Notes: a model not told the origin generated them from the sequence alone. DNA of 64,000 nucleotides from Vulcanisaeta distributa JCM 11216 (GCF_001315985.1 NZ_BBBI01000004.1:105230-169229); one strand, 5' to 3'; shown: positions 1 to 8,800, numbered from the stretch's first letter. A program made the numbers and translations.

Positions 1-747
1 ACATACTCATTTAGGGGGGGTTACACGGGCATCGACGTGATTGCACAATCGACAGGGGGGGAGGCCATGACCCCCTACATATCAGTGCCAAGGGCGATAA
101 TTAGCGTCTCCGCGTTATCAACCGCCGTGGCATTACTAATATCACTATTAACAATACTATCAGGCGCATTAACGGCCGTCTCCAGCAATACTGGTGATCC
201 CATAGGTGCCCTGGCCAGGTACTTACTCAATAATACGTATTTATCCGCCTATATCTCAATATCAATAGCAATAGTGCTCCTCATATCCGTCAATGCCGGC
301 ATTGTGGACTTCTCAAGGAGCATCTACGTAATGAGTGAAGACGGCTTGTTACCGGGCAGGTTAAGCAGTGTTCATGGTAGGTATAGAACACCCCATTTAG
401 CAATAATAATCTCATCATTAGTAGCTATGCTATTCGTGATACCAGGCAGTGTTGAGCTTATCGCGGACTCCTACGCAATAGCCTCGACCATGGTGTACTT
501 AATGACTATGATCGCACTAATAATATTCAGAAATAAGGAACCTCACTTAATGCGTTACTTCAGGATACCTGGCGTAGTCATAAGACGGTTGGAAATACCT
601 ATTGTGTCAATTATCGGTATCGCCATATACACATTCTCGATAATTCTCATAATTATAATTAAGTCGATATATGTGTTGGTGGTGCTGTCATGGTTATCCA
701 TAGGCATGTTACTGTACATGCTTAATAGATCTTCTCGACGCACTTGA
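1..747 (+). CDS. APC-superfamily amino acid permease, C-terminal part
   Basis: The frame is open from the first base, so the 5' end lies outside the window. What remains is about 248 residues of a polytopic membrane protein. An N-terminal stretch reading GYTGIDVIAQST..EAM is followed by ISVPRAI, the place where APC permeases have a 'YAGFD...E..NP...PRAI' helix 6 motif. A cytoplasmic loop SRSIYVMSEDGLLP, also typical of APC permeases (the 'R.l..ma.dG.lP' segment), and four to five further hydrophobic segments follow. Inferred role is proton- or sodium-coupled amino acid uptake at the cytoplasmic membrane; the substrate cannot be read. Two G7 runs (14-20 and 55-61) each add a Gly relative to the family pattern. 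The 3' end overlaps the convergent TrkA gene by 26 bp. Confidence 0.85.
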   Translation, partial: TYSFRGGYTGIDVIAQSTGGEAMTPYISVPRAIISVSALSTAVALLISLLTILSGALTAVSSNTGDPIGALARYLLNNTYLSAYISISIAIVLLISVNAGIVDFSRSIYVMSEDGLLPGRLSSVHGRYRTPHLAIIISSLVAMLFVIPGSVELIADSYAIASTMVYLMTMIALIIFRNKEPHLMRYFRIPGVVIRRLEIPIVSIIGIAIYTFSIILIIIIKSIYVLVVLSWLSIGMLLYMLNRSSRRT

Positions 748-1375
748 CCACGGAGTCCGACGCACCAACAATAAGTAATTTATCACCTGCCTCAATCCTA
801 ACCTCCTCATCACTAATTATCACATCCTCACCCCCCCTTATGATCAATGGTATCGCCACACCACACTTCCTAGCAATACCCCTGACCTCCTGGTTTATGT
901 ATGGTGACTCCGAACTAATCACGACGTAGTATGCCTGCACCTTATCATCGGAATAAAGCAATTGCTTAAACGGCAACCTTAGGTAATGCGCGATCTTCGA
1001 TAGGATGGCGTCCACAATAGGTATTGCGTAGACGCCTAACTCAATGAATGAGTCAAGGTACTTCTCCTTATTACTAACCAGCGCTATTATTGTTGGTACA
1101 CCCCCCCTCGACTTCGCAATCCTAGCAACCTCCAGGTTGGACTCATCATCCATGGATAGAACCACAACCTCGCTCTCATCGATACCGGCATTCCTGAGTA
1201 TTGATTCATCCCTTGGATCACCAACATAGACATAGGCAGGGACGCCCCCCCTACCCAATTTCGCCTCATTTTCATTACCCGCTATCATACCCACATCATA
1301 GCCATTACCGACCAATAGCCTAGCAACTACGACACTTATCTCATTCACCCCCCCTATAATTAACGCCTTACGCAC
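722..1375 (-). CDS. TrkA-N/TrkA-C (RCK) NAD-binding regulatory protein
   Basis: 217 residues from a GTG start. Residues 1-130 form a Rossmann domain: the start ALIIGGVNEISVVVARLL is a dinucleotide-binding loop, followed by the acidic and GDPRDESILRNAGID segment that is characteristic of TrkA-N/RCK domains (GD..d...L..AGi). Residues 145-217 match a TrkA-C fold, ending EAGDKLLIVG. Such proteins sit on the cytoplasmic face of K+ transporters or channels and gate them in response to NAD(H) or nucleotides. No transporter partner is next to it in an operon, although a K+ channel gene lies 1.2 kb away. It is convergent with, and overlaps, the permease. Confidence 0.85.
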   Translation of the reverse strand: MRKALIIGGVNEISVVVARLLVGNGYDVGMIAGNENEAKLGRGGVPAYVYVGDPRDESILRNAGIDESEVVVLSMDDESNLEVARIAKSRGGVPTIIALVSNKEKYLDSFIELGVYAIPIVDAILSKIAHYLRLPFKQLLYSDDKVQAYYVVISSESPYINQEVRGIARKCGVAIPLIIRGGEDVIISDEEVRIEAGDKLLIVGASDSVVKCVEKIY

Positions 1376-1408
1376 AAGCCTTAAGCAAGGCTGTATTTAA
1401 AAACCGAT

Positions 1409-2385
1409 TTACCTAAGGTCAACCTGCCTACCATAACCCTCAAGAAACCTCCTCAGGTCATCCTCCCTAGGCAGGTTTTCCTCATCACCCCCCCTAACCA
1501 TCACCACCATCGCAGCCGCTGCCGAAGCCCTCCTCATGGCGCTCTCCACATCGTGACCCCCCCTAAGTATTGATGCAAGGAAAACACCCGCATAGGCATC
1601 GCCAGCGCCAATCGGGTCCCTCACAGGAACCCTAAAGGCATTGACCTTAACGATCTTACCCTCCCAATACGCCACCGAGCCCTTAACGCCAAGCTTAAGC
1701 ACGATCCTGTCAATGCCGAACCTCGAACGTAACTCCCTAAACACATCATCGATTGCAGACACGCCAAGTAATAGACTGGCCTCATCCTCGTCAAGGAACA
1801 CAATATCCACGAAATTAAGCGCCTTTGAGAGCACGTTAATCGCGTCCTCCACCCGCACCCACAGCTTCCTCCTATAGTTAACATCAAATGACGTGGTGAC
1901 GCCTTTACCACGGGCAATCTCCAAACCCCTAAATGCCGCTGACCTAGCTGTATCACTGATAGCCATGGTTATGCCCGTCGTATGAAAAACCCTGGCACTA
2001 CCAACGTAGTCCGGGTCCACATCATCAGGCTTAGGGCTGAGGCTGCGGAACCCCCCCTCCTGTAATAGAGAACATCGCTGACGCCGGGTATTGGGTAATT
2101 CCTCTGGACGAAGTATATGCCCGTGGGTCTCTCAGTGTCGAACTTAACATGACTAACATCAACGCCCTCACCCCCCCTAAGCCAATTATAGATAAATAGG
2201 CCAAACTCATCAGCACCAAGCCTAGTTATTAATCCACAACTAACACCAAGCCTAACCAGGGCAACGCATACGTTGGCCTCGGTACCCGTTGCATGCTTCT
2301 CGAAGTAAGTAACGTGCCTAAGCGGTCCATCTGTAACGGCATTAAACTGAACCAAGGGCTCGCCCAAAGCCACAACCTCAGGCAT
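1409..2385 (-). CDS. kdgK: PfkB-family sugar kinase, probably 2-keto-3-deoxygluconate kinase (frame broken)
   Basis: Two reading frames join near 2030-2040 to give a 325-residue PfkB/ribokinase-family protein, the usual length. The N-terminal part starts MPEVVALGEPLVQFNAV and carries the GTEANVCVALVRLG substrate-binding region; the C-terminal part has the family signature DPIGAGDAYAGVF with catalytic Asp. The substrate-side sequence (GEPLVQFN..., GSARVFHTTGI) is that of archaeal KDG kinases in the branched Entner-Doudoroff pathway, which would phosphorylate KDG or KDGal with ATP. I chose the ATG at 2385 over an upstream in-frame ATG at 2436 because homology-like sequence starts there. The frame break needs one inserted base around SLMMWT/DDVDPDY and is probably a sequence error. 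Four C7 runs lie inside. Confidence 0.8.
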
Positions 2386-2481
2386 TAAAGTGAGGTAATC
2401 ACGGCATTTATTAAGGAATTGCTCTAACAAATTCAAGGAAGCTAAAACCTTAAAAACAACACAGTTAAGGAATCAACGGGG

Positions 2482-2599
2482 GGGCCCGTAGTCTAGCCTG
2501 GTAGGATGCCCAGGGGGCTGATGCCCCGTACAAGCCTGACGCGCGGGAGTCACGTCAACGTGCCCGAAATCCCGGGTTCAAGTCCCGGCGGGCCCACCA
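2482..2599 (+). tRNA. tRNA-Val(GAC) with two introns, CCA encoded
   Basis: Acceptor arms GGGCCCG (2482-2488) and CGGGCCC (2589-2595) pair perfectly, followed by A73 and an encoded CCA. The T arm is CCGGG-TTCAAGT-CCCGG (2572-2588) and the D arm GTCT...GGAT (2491-2507). A normal anticodon arm appears only after removing about 22 nt at 2512-2533: CCC (2509-2511) joins GC (2534-2535) to make CCCGC, which pairs with GCGGG (2543-2547) around the loop CTGACGC, anticodon GAC at 2538-2540. A second removal of about 19 nt (2550-2568) is needed in the variable loop. Both positions (about 29/30 and 45/46) are non-canonical, as known from Thermoproteales tRNAs. Exact splice points are inferred. The G7 run at 2478-2484 spans the 5' end. 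Confidence 0.88.
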
Positions 2600-2604
2600 C
2601 GGTA

Positions 2605-3513
2605 TTGTGTGATTATTTGATTAGGTTTATTAAGGTCGTTGGTCCGGTCTTTCTAGCTATGGTCATACCCATCACTGTTCTAAGGATTTTGAAGAAGCTT
2701 CGTAGGGTTACTCGAAGCGTTGTGTTTTATTCGTTAATTCTATTCCTGGTTATTTTATTTGTTGGCGCTCTCGTAATGTACTTAATCGAGCACGGCAAGA
2801 ACCCTGGGTTTAATAATTACTTTAATGCTGTTTGGTTTGTTATGGAGACCATAACGACCGTTGGTTATGGCGATGTCGTCCCTAATACATACCTTGGAAA
2901 GTTAGTGGATATGGTTATTATGCCTGTGGGTATTGCTACGATAAGTCTATTAACGGCTTCAATAGCCACGGAACTAACGAACATAGCGATAACGAGGGGT
3001 ATGGGTCATCATGCAACCTCAAAGGGTAGGCATGTCGTTATTATTGGTGATGTTGATAGGTCGTTGAGGGTTATTAATGTTATTGAGGAATTAATGAACA
3101 GGAGGAGTGAGGTCGTTGATATTCTATATATAAGTAATGGCGATAGGCCGCCGTCATTACCTAGTGATGTTGAGTTTGTTCATGGTGATCCATTTAATAC
3201 TAATGACTTATTGAGGGCTGGCGTAGATAGGGCTTTCACCGTGGTTATACTCCCATTTAATGATGTTGATGTCAAGACCGCGGATGCGAAGGTTATATTG
3301 TTAACCATGAGTGTCAGGAAGTTGAACCCCAACGCATACATAATTGCTGAGGTTCTTAATGAGACTGATAGGGACTATGCCCTGAGTGCCGGTGCTAATT
3401 CCGTGATATCCCTGGGCTCCTTCACGACTGTCATGATAGCCAATGAGGTCTTTGATCGTGGGTTATCCTCAGTATTAATGAACATAATTAATAGGGGGGG
3501 TAACCTGGCTTAA
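2605..3513 (+). CDS. Two-TM potassium channel with RCK N-lobe
   Basis: About 302 residues from a TTG just downstream of tRNA-Val; an ATG at 2659 is an alternative start. Two transmembrane helices (SVVFYSLILFLVILFVGALV and the helix after the pore) flank a pore loop with the K+ selectivity filter TTVGYGD. The cytoplasmic part (from SKGRHVVIIGDV) is a TrkA-N/RCK Rossmann lobe with a VHGDPFNTNDLLRAGVDRA segment. This is MthK-like architecture: ligand-gated K+ conductance at the cell membrane. The frame stops right where the RCK C-lobe should start; that lobe is in the next reading frame. Confidence 0.85.
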   Translation: MCDYLIRFIKVVGPVFLAMVIPITVLRILKKLRRVTRSVVFYSLILFLVILFVGALVMYLIEHGKNPGFNNYFNAVWFVMETITTVGYGDVVPNTYLGKLVDMVIMPVGIATISLLTASIATELTNIAITRGMGHHATSKGRHVVIIGDVDRSLRVINVIEELMNRRSEVVDILYISNGDRPPSLPSDVEFVHGDPFNTNDLLRAGVDRAFTVVILPFNDVDVKTADAKVILLTMSVRKLNPNAYIIAEVLNETDRDYALSAGANSVISLGSFTTVMIANEVFDRGLSSVLMNIINRGGNLA

Positions 3514-3680
3514 TGGAGGCCAGTGAGTATGTTGGGAGGCGGTTCATGGAGGTCATGCAATTGGTTAAGTCTAGGTTGAATTACTTAGTCATTGGTGTGA
3601 TCAGGGGTGGTGAGGTCATTCTTAACCCAGGTAATGATTTTGTGATTCAGCCAGGCGATTCATTACTCGTCATTAAGTGA
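3513..3680 (+). CDS. RCK (TrkA-C) C-terminal lobe of the K+ channel, separate or frame-broken
   Basis: Fifty-five residues beginning MEASEYVGRRFMEVMQL and ending NDFVIQPGDSLLVIK, a complete TrkA-C-like C-lobe. Its ATG overlaps the preceding stop as TAATG, so it could be translated by coupling as a separate subunit. In MthK-type channels the same sequence is fused to the N-lobe, so a single-base indel upstream of 3513 is the simpler reading. The last 34 bp overlap the convergent hemD. Confidence 0.65.
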   Translation: MEASEYVGRRFMEVMQLVKSRLNYLVIGVIRGGEVILNPGNDFVIQPGDSLLVIK

Positions 3681-4360
3681 CCCACTAATAGCCTTAAAAC
3701 ACCATTTAGCGTGTACTCGCTTGGAGTTAGGGGGGGATTTATGCCATCACTCCTCATGTAGCTTTCCGTAACCCTACCAATGGCTATAACGGACTTACCC
3801 CTAAGCTTATCCCTGACGCAGTTTCTCACTGCCTCATAGGTCATTGGGCTCATGAAGACGACATAGTCAACATAATTAATGAGCCTGCACGTAATTTCAA
3901 CACCCACGGGGGGGTTTGGCCCCCCCACATCGTAGAGCCCATACTCAATTACATCGTAATTTAGTTTCCTAAGTTCGTTAATGACATAATTATTACCCCC
4001 CCTCAGTGACCTTAATACCACGACCTTACCACGCGGTAAACTGCGCATCATATCTATTATACCGTAGCTCGAGAACTCCCTAGGCACTATGCATGCAACA
4101 CCCAGTTTTTCCACCTCGTTACATGTTTGTGGACCAACACCGATTACCTTCACGTCATTATTTAACCGCCGTAGCTTTTCGCTAACGTACCTCACCACGG
4201 TGGTGCTCATTATAATCACGTAATTAACACCGTTAAGTGAGACCTTGCTAATCACGTCCTCATTGGGTACGATGTCAATGACTGGTACTTGAATTACGTC
4301 GACGCCATTAACGTGAATTGGCCTGATCTTTCCCGAGGCCCTAAGAATGAGCACCTTCAT
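3647..4360 (-). CDS. hemD: Uroporphyrinogen-III synthase
   Basis: About 237 residues starting MKVLILRASGKIRP (an ATG four codons further upstream is possible). The two-lobe HemD pattern is visible: an N-terminal 'lLR..' strand, the central VIIMSTTVVRYV, VIGVGPQTCNEVEKLG and, in the second lobe, YVVFMSPMTYEAVRN and VIAIGRVTESYMR. HemD cyclises hydroxymethylbilane with inversion of ring D to give uroporphyrinogen III, the branch point for siroheme, cobamides and haem. The SUMT at 30.4 kb and the corrinoid genes at 6.6-8.1 kb would use its product. It is a low-identity family, so the call rests on pattern and length. Its start overlaps the 3' end of the epimerase, which suggests co-transcription on the minus strand. 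Confidence 0.7.
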   Translation of the reverse strand: MKVLILRASGKIRPIHVNGVDVIQVPVIDIVPNEDVISKVSLNGVNYVIIMSTTVVRYVSEKLRRLNNDVKVIGVGPQTCNEVEKLGVACIVPREFSSYGIIDMMRSLPRGKVVVLRSLRGGNNYVINELRKLNYDVIEYGLYDVGGPNPPVGVEITCRLINYVDYVVFMSPMTYEAVRNCVRDKLRGKSVIAIGRVTESYMRSDGINPPLTPSEYTLNGVLRLLVGHLMTSNESPG

Positions 4361-5333
4361 TACCAACACCAAGCTCCTCAGCTAGTGACTTGGCGGTGAG
4401 TTCAATAGCCTCCCTACTGCTCATGCTTGGTCTCCAGCCGACCTCCCTGACTATCTTATCGATTGATAATAACATCCGCTTAACATCGCCAGGCCAACCC
4501 CCCCTCCCATCGGGTGTTGCTGGTTTATAGTTGATCCTTGGGTTGAAGCCCGATGCCTTGATGACTATACTCACTATATCCCTAACACTTATTGAGTCCC
4601 AATTCCCAACATTGTACGTGTAAGCACCGCCGTTCTTCACGGCATATTCCCAAGCCTTTAATGTGGCGTCTATAGTATCGGTTATGTATAGGTATGATTT
4701 TTCCTGCGTGCCATCACCAAGGACCTCAAGCTCGCCTGGATTTTTCTTCAACTTCATTAGTAGGTCGTAGATTATGCCATGCCTAAGCCTAGGCCCAACA
4801 ATGTTCGCGTACCTGAGGACCACGCAGTTAATTCCATAGAGCCTTGCGTAGGTTCCGCACATAATCTCGCCAGCCGCCTTGGCAGCACCGTAGACACTTA
4901 TTGGTTGTATTGGGTGATCTTCAGGTGTTGGTATGATCTTGGCATCGCCATATACAGTACTTGATGATGCGTACACGATATTCTTAACCCCCCCGTACTT
5001 ACGGGATAGCTCAAGCACGTTAAACGTAGTCACAACATTCTCGTCAAAGTGTGTCCTGGGTTCGGTTACTGATATCCTAACCTCTGGGTTAGCTGCTAGG
5101 TGAAACACCGTGTCAACGCCCCCCCTAAATGCCCCCCCGGGGTCGCTTAAGTTCTTTAGGTCATCCTTAATGAACTTAACCCTATCAATAACATTCCTAA
5201 GCCTACTTAACTCACCTGAACTTAGGTTATCAATAATAAGCACATCGAAACCCTCCTCCACAAGTCTCTCCGCTAGGAAAGAGCCTATGAAACCGGCACC
5301 ACCCGTCACAAGTAACTTCGTTATGTTGATCAC
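4341..5333 (-). CDS. NAD-dependent sugar-nucleotide epimerase (UDP-glucose 4-epimerase type)
   Basis: 330 residues, extended SDR fold. The NAD-binding loop VTGGAGFIGS is at residues 9-18, the catalytic region has YASSSTVYG and the Y-x3-K pair in SVYGAAKAAGE, and ANIVGPRLRHGIIYDLL follows. GRGGWPGDVKRM near the C-terminus is the family segment GRGWPGDV with one extra Gly. Likely interconverts UDP- or dTDP-hexoses at C4 for glycan or S-layer glycosylation. The GTG start overlaps the stop of the upstream membrane-protein gene by 4 bp (GTGA), so the two are probably translationally coupled. Four G7 runs in the coding strand each add a Gly at positions where the family has a single Gly. Confidence 0.88.
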   Translation of the reverse strand: MINITKLLVTGGAGFIGSFLAERLVEEGFDVLIIDNLSSGELSRLRNVIDRVKFIKDDLKNLSDPGGAFRGGVDTVFHLAANPEVRISVTEPRTHFDENVVTTFNVLELSRKYGGVKNIVYASSSTVYGDAKIIPTPEDHPIQPISVYGAAKAAGEIMCGTYARLYGINCVVLRYANIVGPRLRHGIIYDLLMKLKKNPGELEVLGDGTQEKSYLYITDTIDATLKAWEYAVKNGGAYTYNVGNWDSISVRDIVSIVIKASGFNPRINYKPATPDGRGGWPGDVKRMLLSIDKIVREVGWRPSMSSREAIELTAKSLAEELGVGNEGAHS

Positions 5334-5731
5334 CTCATTAACGCGAGACTAATAAGGCCAATTATTAACCCAAGTATAAGCCCAACATTACCTAGGAAAA
5401 TCTGTATTATGAATAGGACCAGTAAAGTCACCTTTACGGACTTACCTACCTCATGGGCTTTACCTTGCAATGTATTAACTACTATGTACATCATGATTAG
5501 CACTAGAATTATCGATACGGTACCCACTATCCCGAAAAGGCCAAGTTGGAAATCACCATTTAACTGGGATACGTATGTTGGAGGTAAAAGAGCCATCACG
5601 GGTTCTATGAAGCTCGGGTTTACGTAATACTCAAATTGAATGTAAATAGTTAGGCTCGCATTGATTAGGTACAGTAGTAGGCTTATCCCATATAAAATGT
5701 GCCATGCCTTAACTCCCTGCACCCTACTCAT
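5330..5731 (-). CDS. Small polytopic membrane protein, unknown function
   Basis: 133 residues with three to four hydrophobic helices (AWHILYGISLLLYLINAS, QLGLFGIVGTVSIILVLIMM, SVKVTLLVLFIIQIFLGNVGLI). A short hydrophilic N-terminus is followed by an extracellular-type loop of about 25 residues rich in Pro and Tyr. I do not recognise the family. Four-base overlap with the downstream epimerase points to an operon. Starts at ATG 5731, preceded by the membrane protein gene 13 bp upstream. Confidence 0.65.
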   Translation of the reverse strand: MSRVQGVKAWHILYGISLLLYLINASLTIYIQFEYYVNPSFIEPVMALLPPTYVSQLNGDFQLGLFGIVGTVSIILVLIMMYIVVNTLQGKAHEVGKSVKVTLLVLFIIQIFLGNVGLILGLIIGLISLALMR

Positions 5732-5743
5732 TAAGTGGTATCC

Positions 5744-6529
5744 CTATCCTTGGGTTATAAATATTGCAACAATAACCCCCCCAGCGAGAAAACTTATGAA
5801 GTGACCAAGCCTATTAATACCAATATTACCTATCACAAGCACGGGCGGTATTGGTATTAATAACCACAGCGTTTCATACGCCGTGTATAGCATTATTAGA
5901 AAATTGAAGGCATGCATAAGCCTAATTGGTCCCCTTACAATGTTTATTAATGACGCCATTAAAACAGCACCCAGTAACCCCCCCATGGTCATTGCTGATA
6001 ATCCATAAGTCACAATAACCCTGTTGTATATTAGGGTTAGAATTACCGTAGAAAAACCAATACCAACCATACCAGTCAGAACACTGGTCAGTAGGTAATA
6101 CTTCAATCTGAGCTCTAGCACGGCAATGGCGGTTATAAAAATAAAAATGGGCAATGTACCGACTAGATCCGCAACGCTATCGGGCAATAATGATACGAGT
6201 AAGTAAATAATAACGTAGAGAAAGCCCTTAACCATACTCTGCCTCATTTCCATAAATGCCTTATTCAAAACAAGACCAGGCCTTATCAGGAAAACTGACG
6301 CGTAGCTAATCAGTACTATTATTGCTACAACTACCACATAGGCGTAGCTAATGCCTAGTCCTCTACGTAACCTAGCCAACACGTAAATAAACAACATGGA
6401 TAATATAAACTCCGGGAGTAGGGCGTAGTAACTTGGCACTAGCACTGCAATTAACGTGCTTAATGCCGCGATCATTAGTACGGCCGGATAATAGAGTACA
6501 AGTGTCGAGACCTTGATTCTCATTCTCAT
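5744..6529 (-). CDS. Rhomboid-like integral membrane protein
   Basis: About 261 residues, seven to eight hydrophobic segments. Towards the C-terminus, YGLSAMTMGGLLGA resembles the rhomboid catalytic GxSx segment (expected YGLSAxTMGLLG once the extra Gly from a C7 run is removed), and RLGHFISFLAGGVIVAIF resembles the later helix with the catalytic His (H..GFLAG). If active it would be an intramembrane serine protease with the Ser/His dyad in these helices. The asparagine of the oxyanion hole is not obvious, so an inactive homologue is possible. The ATG at 6529 sits about 22 bp after a TATA-like run (reverse complement of 6550-6560), supporting a leaderless start; an ATG at 6565 would place the gene 8 bp from the divergent neighbour. 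Confidence 0.5.
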   Translation of the reverse strand: MRMRIKVSTLVLYYPAVLMIAALSTLIAVLVPSYYALLPEFILSMLFIYVLARLRRGLGISYAYVVVVAIIVLISYASVFLIRPGLVLNKAFMEMRQSMVKGFLYVIIYLLVSLLPDSVADLVGTLPIFIFITAIAVLELRLKYYLLTSVLTGMVGIGFSTVILTLIYNRVIVTYGLSAMTMGGLLGAVLMASLINIVRGPIRLMHAFNFLIMLYTAYETLWLLIPIPPVLVIGNIGINRLGHFISFLAGGVIVAIFITQG

Positions 6530-6573
6530 TCCTGGTTCATGAGGTATTAAGTTTTTAATATGCATTACATTAA

Positions 6574-7164
6574 GTGGGTTATCGACGCCATGTGAGGATT
6601 GTTATTGTGCTTCATGGATCGCGGGACCCCGGTTACATAAATAGTGTAAAGCATTTTGCAGATAGGGTCGGCATTGACTATGCATTTACCTCATTTTCTA
6701 AACCCTTAATAAATGAGGTGAGTGGTGATGTATACATACCATTGTTCATTGGTTATGGTAAGGATTATGACCTGGCAGTTACAATGACAAGTTTCGAGAC
6801 ACCACCACTACTTAGGTGGCCACGTGTGAGGGATTTTCTACTGAGCCTTGGACCTGGCTTATATGTGCTTCACGGTGATAATGATCCAAGGTTCCTCAAT
6901 GATGTAAGTAGGCTGAATATCCGTGATATTGCCTTCCTCAAGATTGAGCCTACGATCAGGAATTACTTAATGCATCATTGCCCAGGTAAGGTAGTGCCTG
7001 TGGTTTTTACTGAGGGCGTGATTTATAGGGAAATTTTAACTACAGTAAGTGAGACTTGTCGAAAAGCTGAGGTGTTGAGACCTTTGTTTGAACTCGAGAC
7101 ATTTATAACGTATTTCAGAGATTTATTACCATGGCTCATACAAAACACAAGGCCAATAGGGTAG
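6574..7164 (+). CDS. CbiX/SirB-like chelatase-family protein
   Basis: 196 residues. The N-terminus VRIVIVLHGSRDPGYINSVKHFAD matches the beginning of CbiX/SirB cobalto-/ferrochelatases (HGSR.p), including the metal-site His. The middle part (GDVYIPLFIGYGKDYDLAVT) fits the 'vPlfl..G.H...Di' region but with the second metal His replaced or shifted, so chelatase activity is uncertain. A GTG at 6592 is an alternative start. It is followed 15 bp later by cbiB, so the pair probably works in corrinoid metabolism, inserting cobalt or binding a tetrapyrrole. Confidence 0.6.
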   Translation: MGYRRHVRIVIVLHGSRDPGYINSVKHFADRVGIDYAFTSFSKPLINEVSGDVYIPLFIGYGKDYDLAVTMTSFETPPLLRWPRVRDFLLSLGPGLYVLHGDNDPRFLNDVSRLNIRDIAFLKIEPTIRNYLMHHCPGKVVPVVFTEGVIYREILTTVSETCRKAEVLRPLFELETFITYFRDLLPWLIQNTRPIG

Positions 7165-7179
7165 TTTTGTGAGGCAACC

Positions 7180-8136
7180 ATGCTCGAGGTATTAATGCTA
7201 TACTACGTTACGATACTAATGACCTCGGTAATACTTGATACCGTGCTCGGCGAGCCCAGGGGCATATTCATAAAAACACATCCCGTGGTTATTAGTGGCA
7301 ATATTGCATTCAAATTATTTAAGCCAGGCAATAAGCTCTTTGGCGTATTCTTATGGTTTATTTCCGTTATCCCAACAATGATCATTTACTACTTAATACC
7401 GCGCATCTTAATAATGGTTAATGTCGTGGTGGGGATCATAGTTTATGCCTATATCCTGAAATTGACATTTTCCATAAAATTAATGAGAAATTATGCCAAG
7501 AGAATATTAAGGAATATTGAGGCAGGGAATCTAGATAAGGCCCGCATGCTGACCCAGGAAATAGTCAGGAGGAACGTATGGGATTTGGATACGCCCCCCC
7601 ACCTAATATCCGCTGTTATTGAAAGTCTCGCTGAGTCCTTCGTCGATGGTATCCTCTCACCACTATTTTACTTCGCATTGCTTGGACTACCAGGAGCCTT
7701 GCTACAGAGGCTTTCCAATACCATGGACTCGGTGGTTGGTTATAAGGGGGGGTGGCCGTATGAGGATGTTGGTTGGTTTTCCGCCAGGGTTGATACAGTG
7801 CTGAACTATGTACCCGCAAGGCTGTCCTCAGCAATAATTGCGGTGGCATCCGCACTAATGGGGTTGAACTGGAGAAACAGTATCAAAGTGGCTATTCACG
7901 AACACGATAACGCGAAAAGTATTAATTCGGGTTGGCCCATGGCATCCTTTGCTGGTGCCCTGGAGATCATGCTAGAGAAGGTTGGCGTGTATAGAATTAA
8001 TGGAGGCATAATGGTGCCTGACGCAGCTAAGTTAAGATTGGCAATTAAATTATTCGACTTCGCGGTTATTATCACGTTAATAATTATTTCAGCGTCTTTA
8101 ATCCTTAGAGTGTTCTTTATACCATTATTTATTTAG
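7180..8136 (+). CDS. cbiB: Adenosylcobinamide-phosphate synthase CbiB/CobD
   Basis: 318 residues, normal for CbiB. The N-terminus DTVLGEPRGIFIKTHPVVISG is the family signature (D...gdP....HPv...G). Further motifs are the cytoplasmic NIEAGNLDKARMLTQEIVRRNVWDLD, ESLAESFVDGILSPLFYFALLGLPGAL with conserved acidic residues, SNTMDSVVGYK and NSGWPMASFAGALE. It is a membrane enzyme that attaches aminopropanol (phosphate) to adenosylcobyric acid in cobalamin synthesis. It follows the CbiX-like gene in an apparent operon. C7 and G7 runs give PP and GG at places where the family has a single residue. Confidence 0.92.
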   Translation: MLEVLMLYYVTILMTSVILDTVLGEPRGIFIKTHPVVISGNIAFKLFKPGNKLFGVFLWFISVIPTMIIYYLIPRILIMVNVVVGIIVYAYILKLTFSIKLMRNYAKRILRNIEAGNLDKARMLTQEIVRRNVWDLDTPPHLISAVIESLAESFVDGILSPLFYFALLGLPGALLQRLSNTMDSVVGYKGGWPYEDVGWFSARVDTVLNYVPARLSSAIIAVASALMGLNWRNSIKVAIHEHDNAKSINSGWPMASFAGALEIMLEKVGVYRINGGIMVPDAAKLRLAIKLFDFAVIITLIIISASLILRVFFIPLFI

Positions 8137-8287
8137 TGGAGAATTTCAACATAATGGATAATTAAATTATTACCAGTATGTAATTAATAGCCTTTATTTT
8201 TTACGGCGGAGTGTGTGATAGGTCACATATAATATTTAGGAATAACCTTTTTATACTAGAGCTACATACTCATTTTGGTAGATTACT

Positions 8288-8800
8288 ATGGCTTCCATAA
8301 CCACATCAAGTGGAGAGACAACACCGGCCGAGATTGAGAGACAACTAACAGAAAGACAGCTGCAAGTGCTTCAATACCTGCTTAAAAAGGCCGTCCCACT
8401 TAAGGTATACACAGTATATGCTGACCAGGATGAACTGGCGAGGGAGCTGGGGGGGATGACTAGGCAGGCACTCAGTGTACACCTTAAGAAACTTAAGGAC
8501 TTTGGGTTGATAAGGACTGGCCGTGAATTCGTTGACGTCACTGACAAGGCACTTAGGGTATTGAGGATGAGCTCCAATGAAGCGATAATACTCGTTAAGG
8601 TCCAGCCTCGATATAGGACAATAATTTACGAAAAGATTAAGGAGTTACCCATCGAGAAGGCCTACAGGGTTTCAGGCGATTATGACTTAATACTAATAAC
8701 CAGGGAGGTCAACGTTAACGATATACTACGTGTACTCAGTATGATGGAGGGTATTGAGGATACAAAGACCTTCATATCCCTGGAAACACTCAGAGAATAA
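8288..8800 (+). CDS. Lrp/AsnC-like transcriptional regulator
   Basis: 170 residues. Residues 20-95 form a winged helix: LTERQLQVLQYLLKKA, ADQDELARELGGMTRQALSVHLKKLKDFGLI is the helix-turn-helix. Residues 100-170 form a ferredoxin-like RAM/ligand domain (ILVKVQPRYRTIIYEKIKELP...GDYDLILITR...IEDTKTFISLETL). It would bind DNA as a dimer or octamer and respond to a small effector, probably an amino acid. A TATA-like CTTTTTATAC sits about 35 bp upstream of the ATG. The 8137-8287 gap holds only this promoter region. Confidence 0.8.
   Translation: MASITTSSGETTPAEIERQLTERQLQVLQYLLKKAVPLKVYTVYADQDELARELGGMTRQALSVHLKKLKDFGLIRTGREFVDVTDKALRVLRMSSNEAIILVKVQPRYRTIIYEKIKELPIEKAYRVSGDYDLILITREVNVNDILRVLSMMEGIEDTKTFISLETLRE

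Noticed and set aside
2506..2604. Extension of the K+ channel gene upstream through tRNA-Val
   Set aside because: The extension lies within the tRNA gene; a TTG or ATG start after the tRNA is more sensible.
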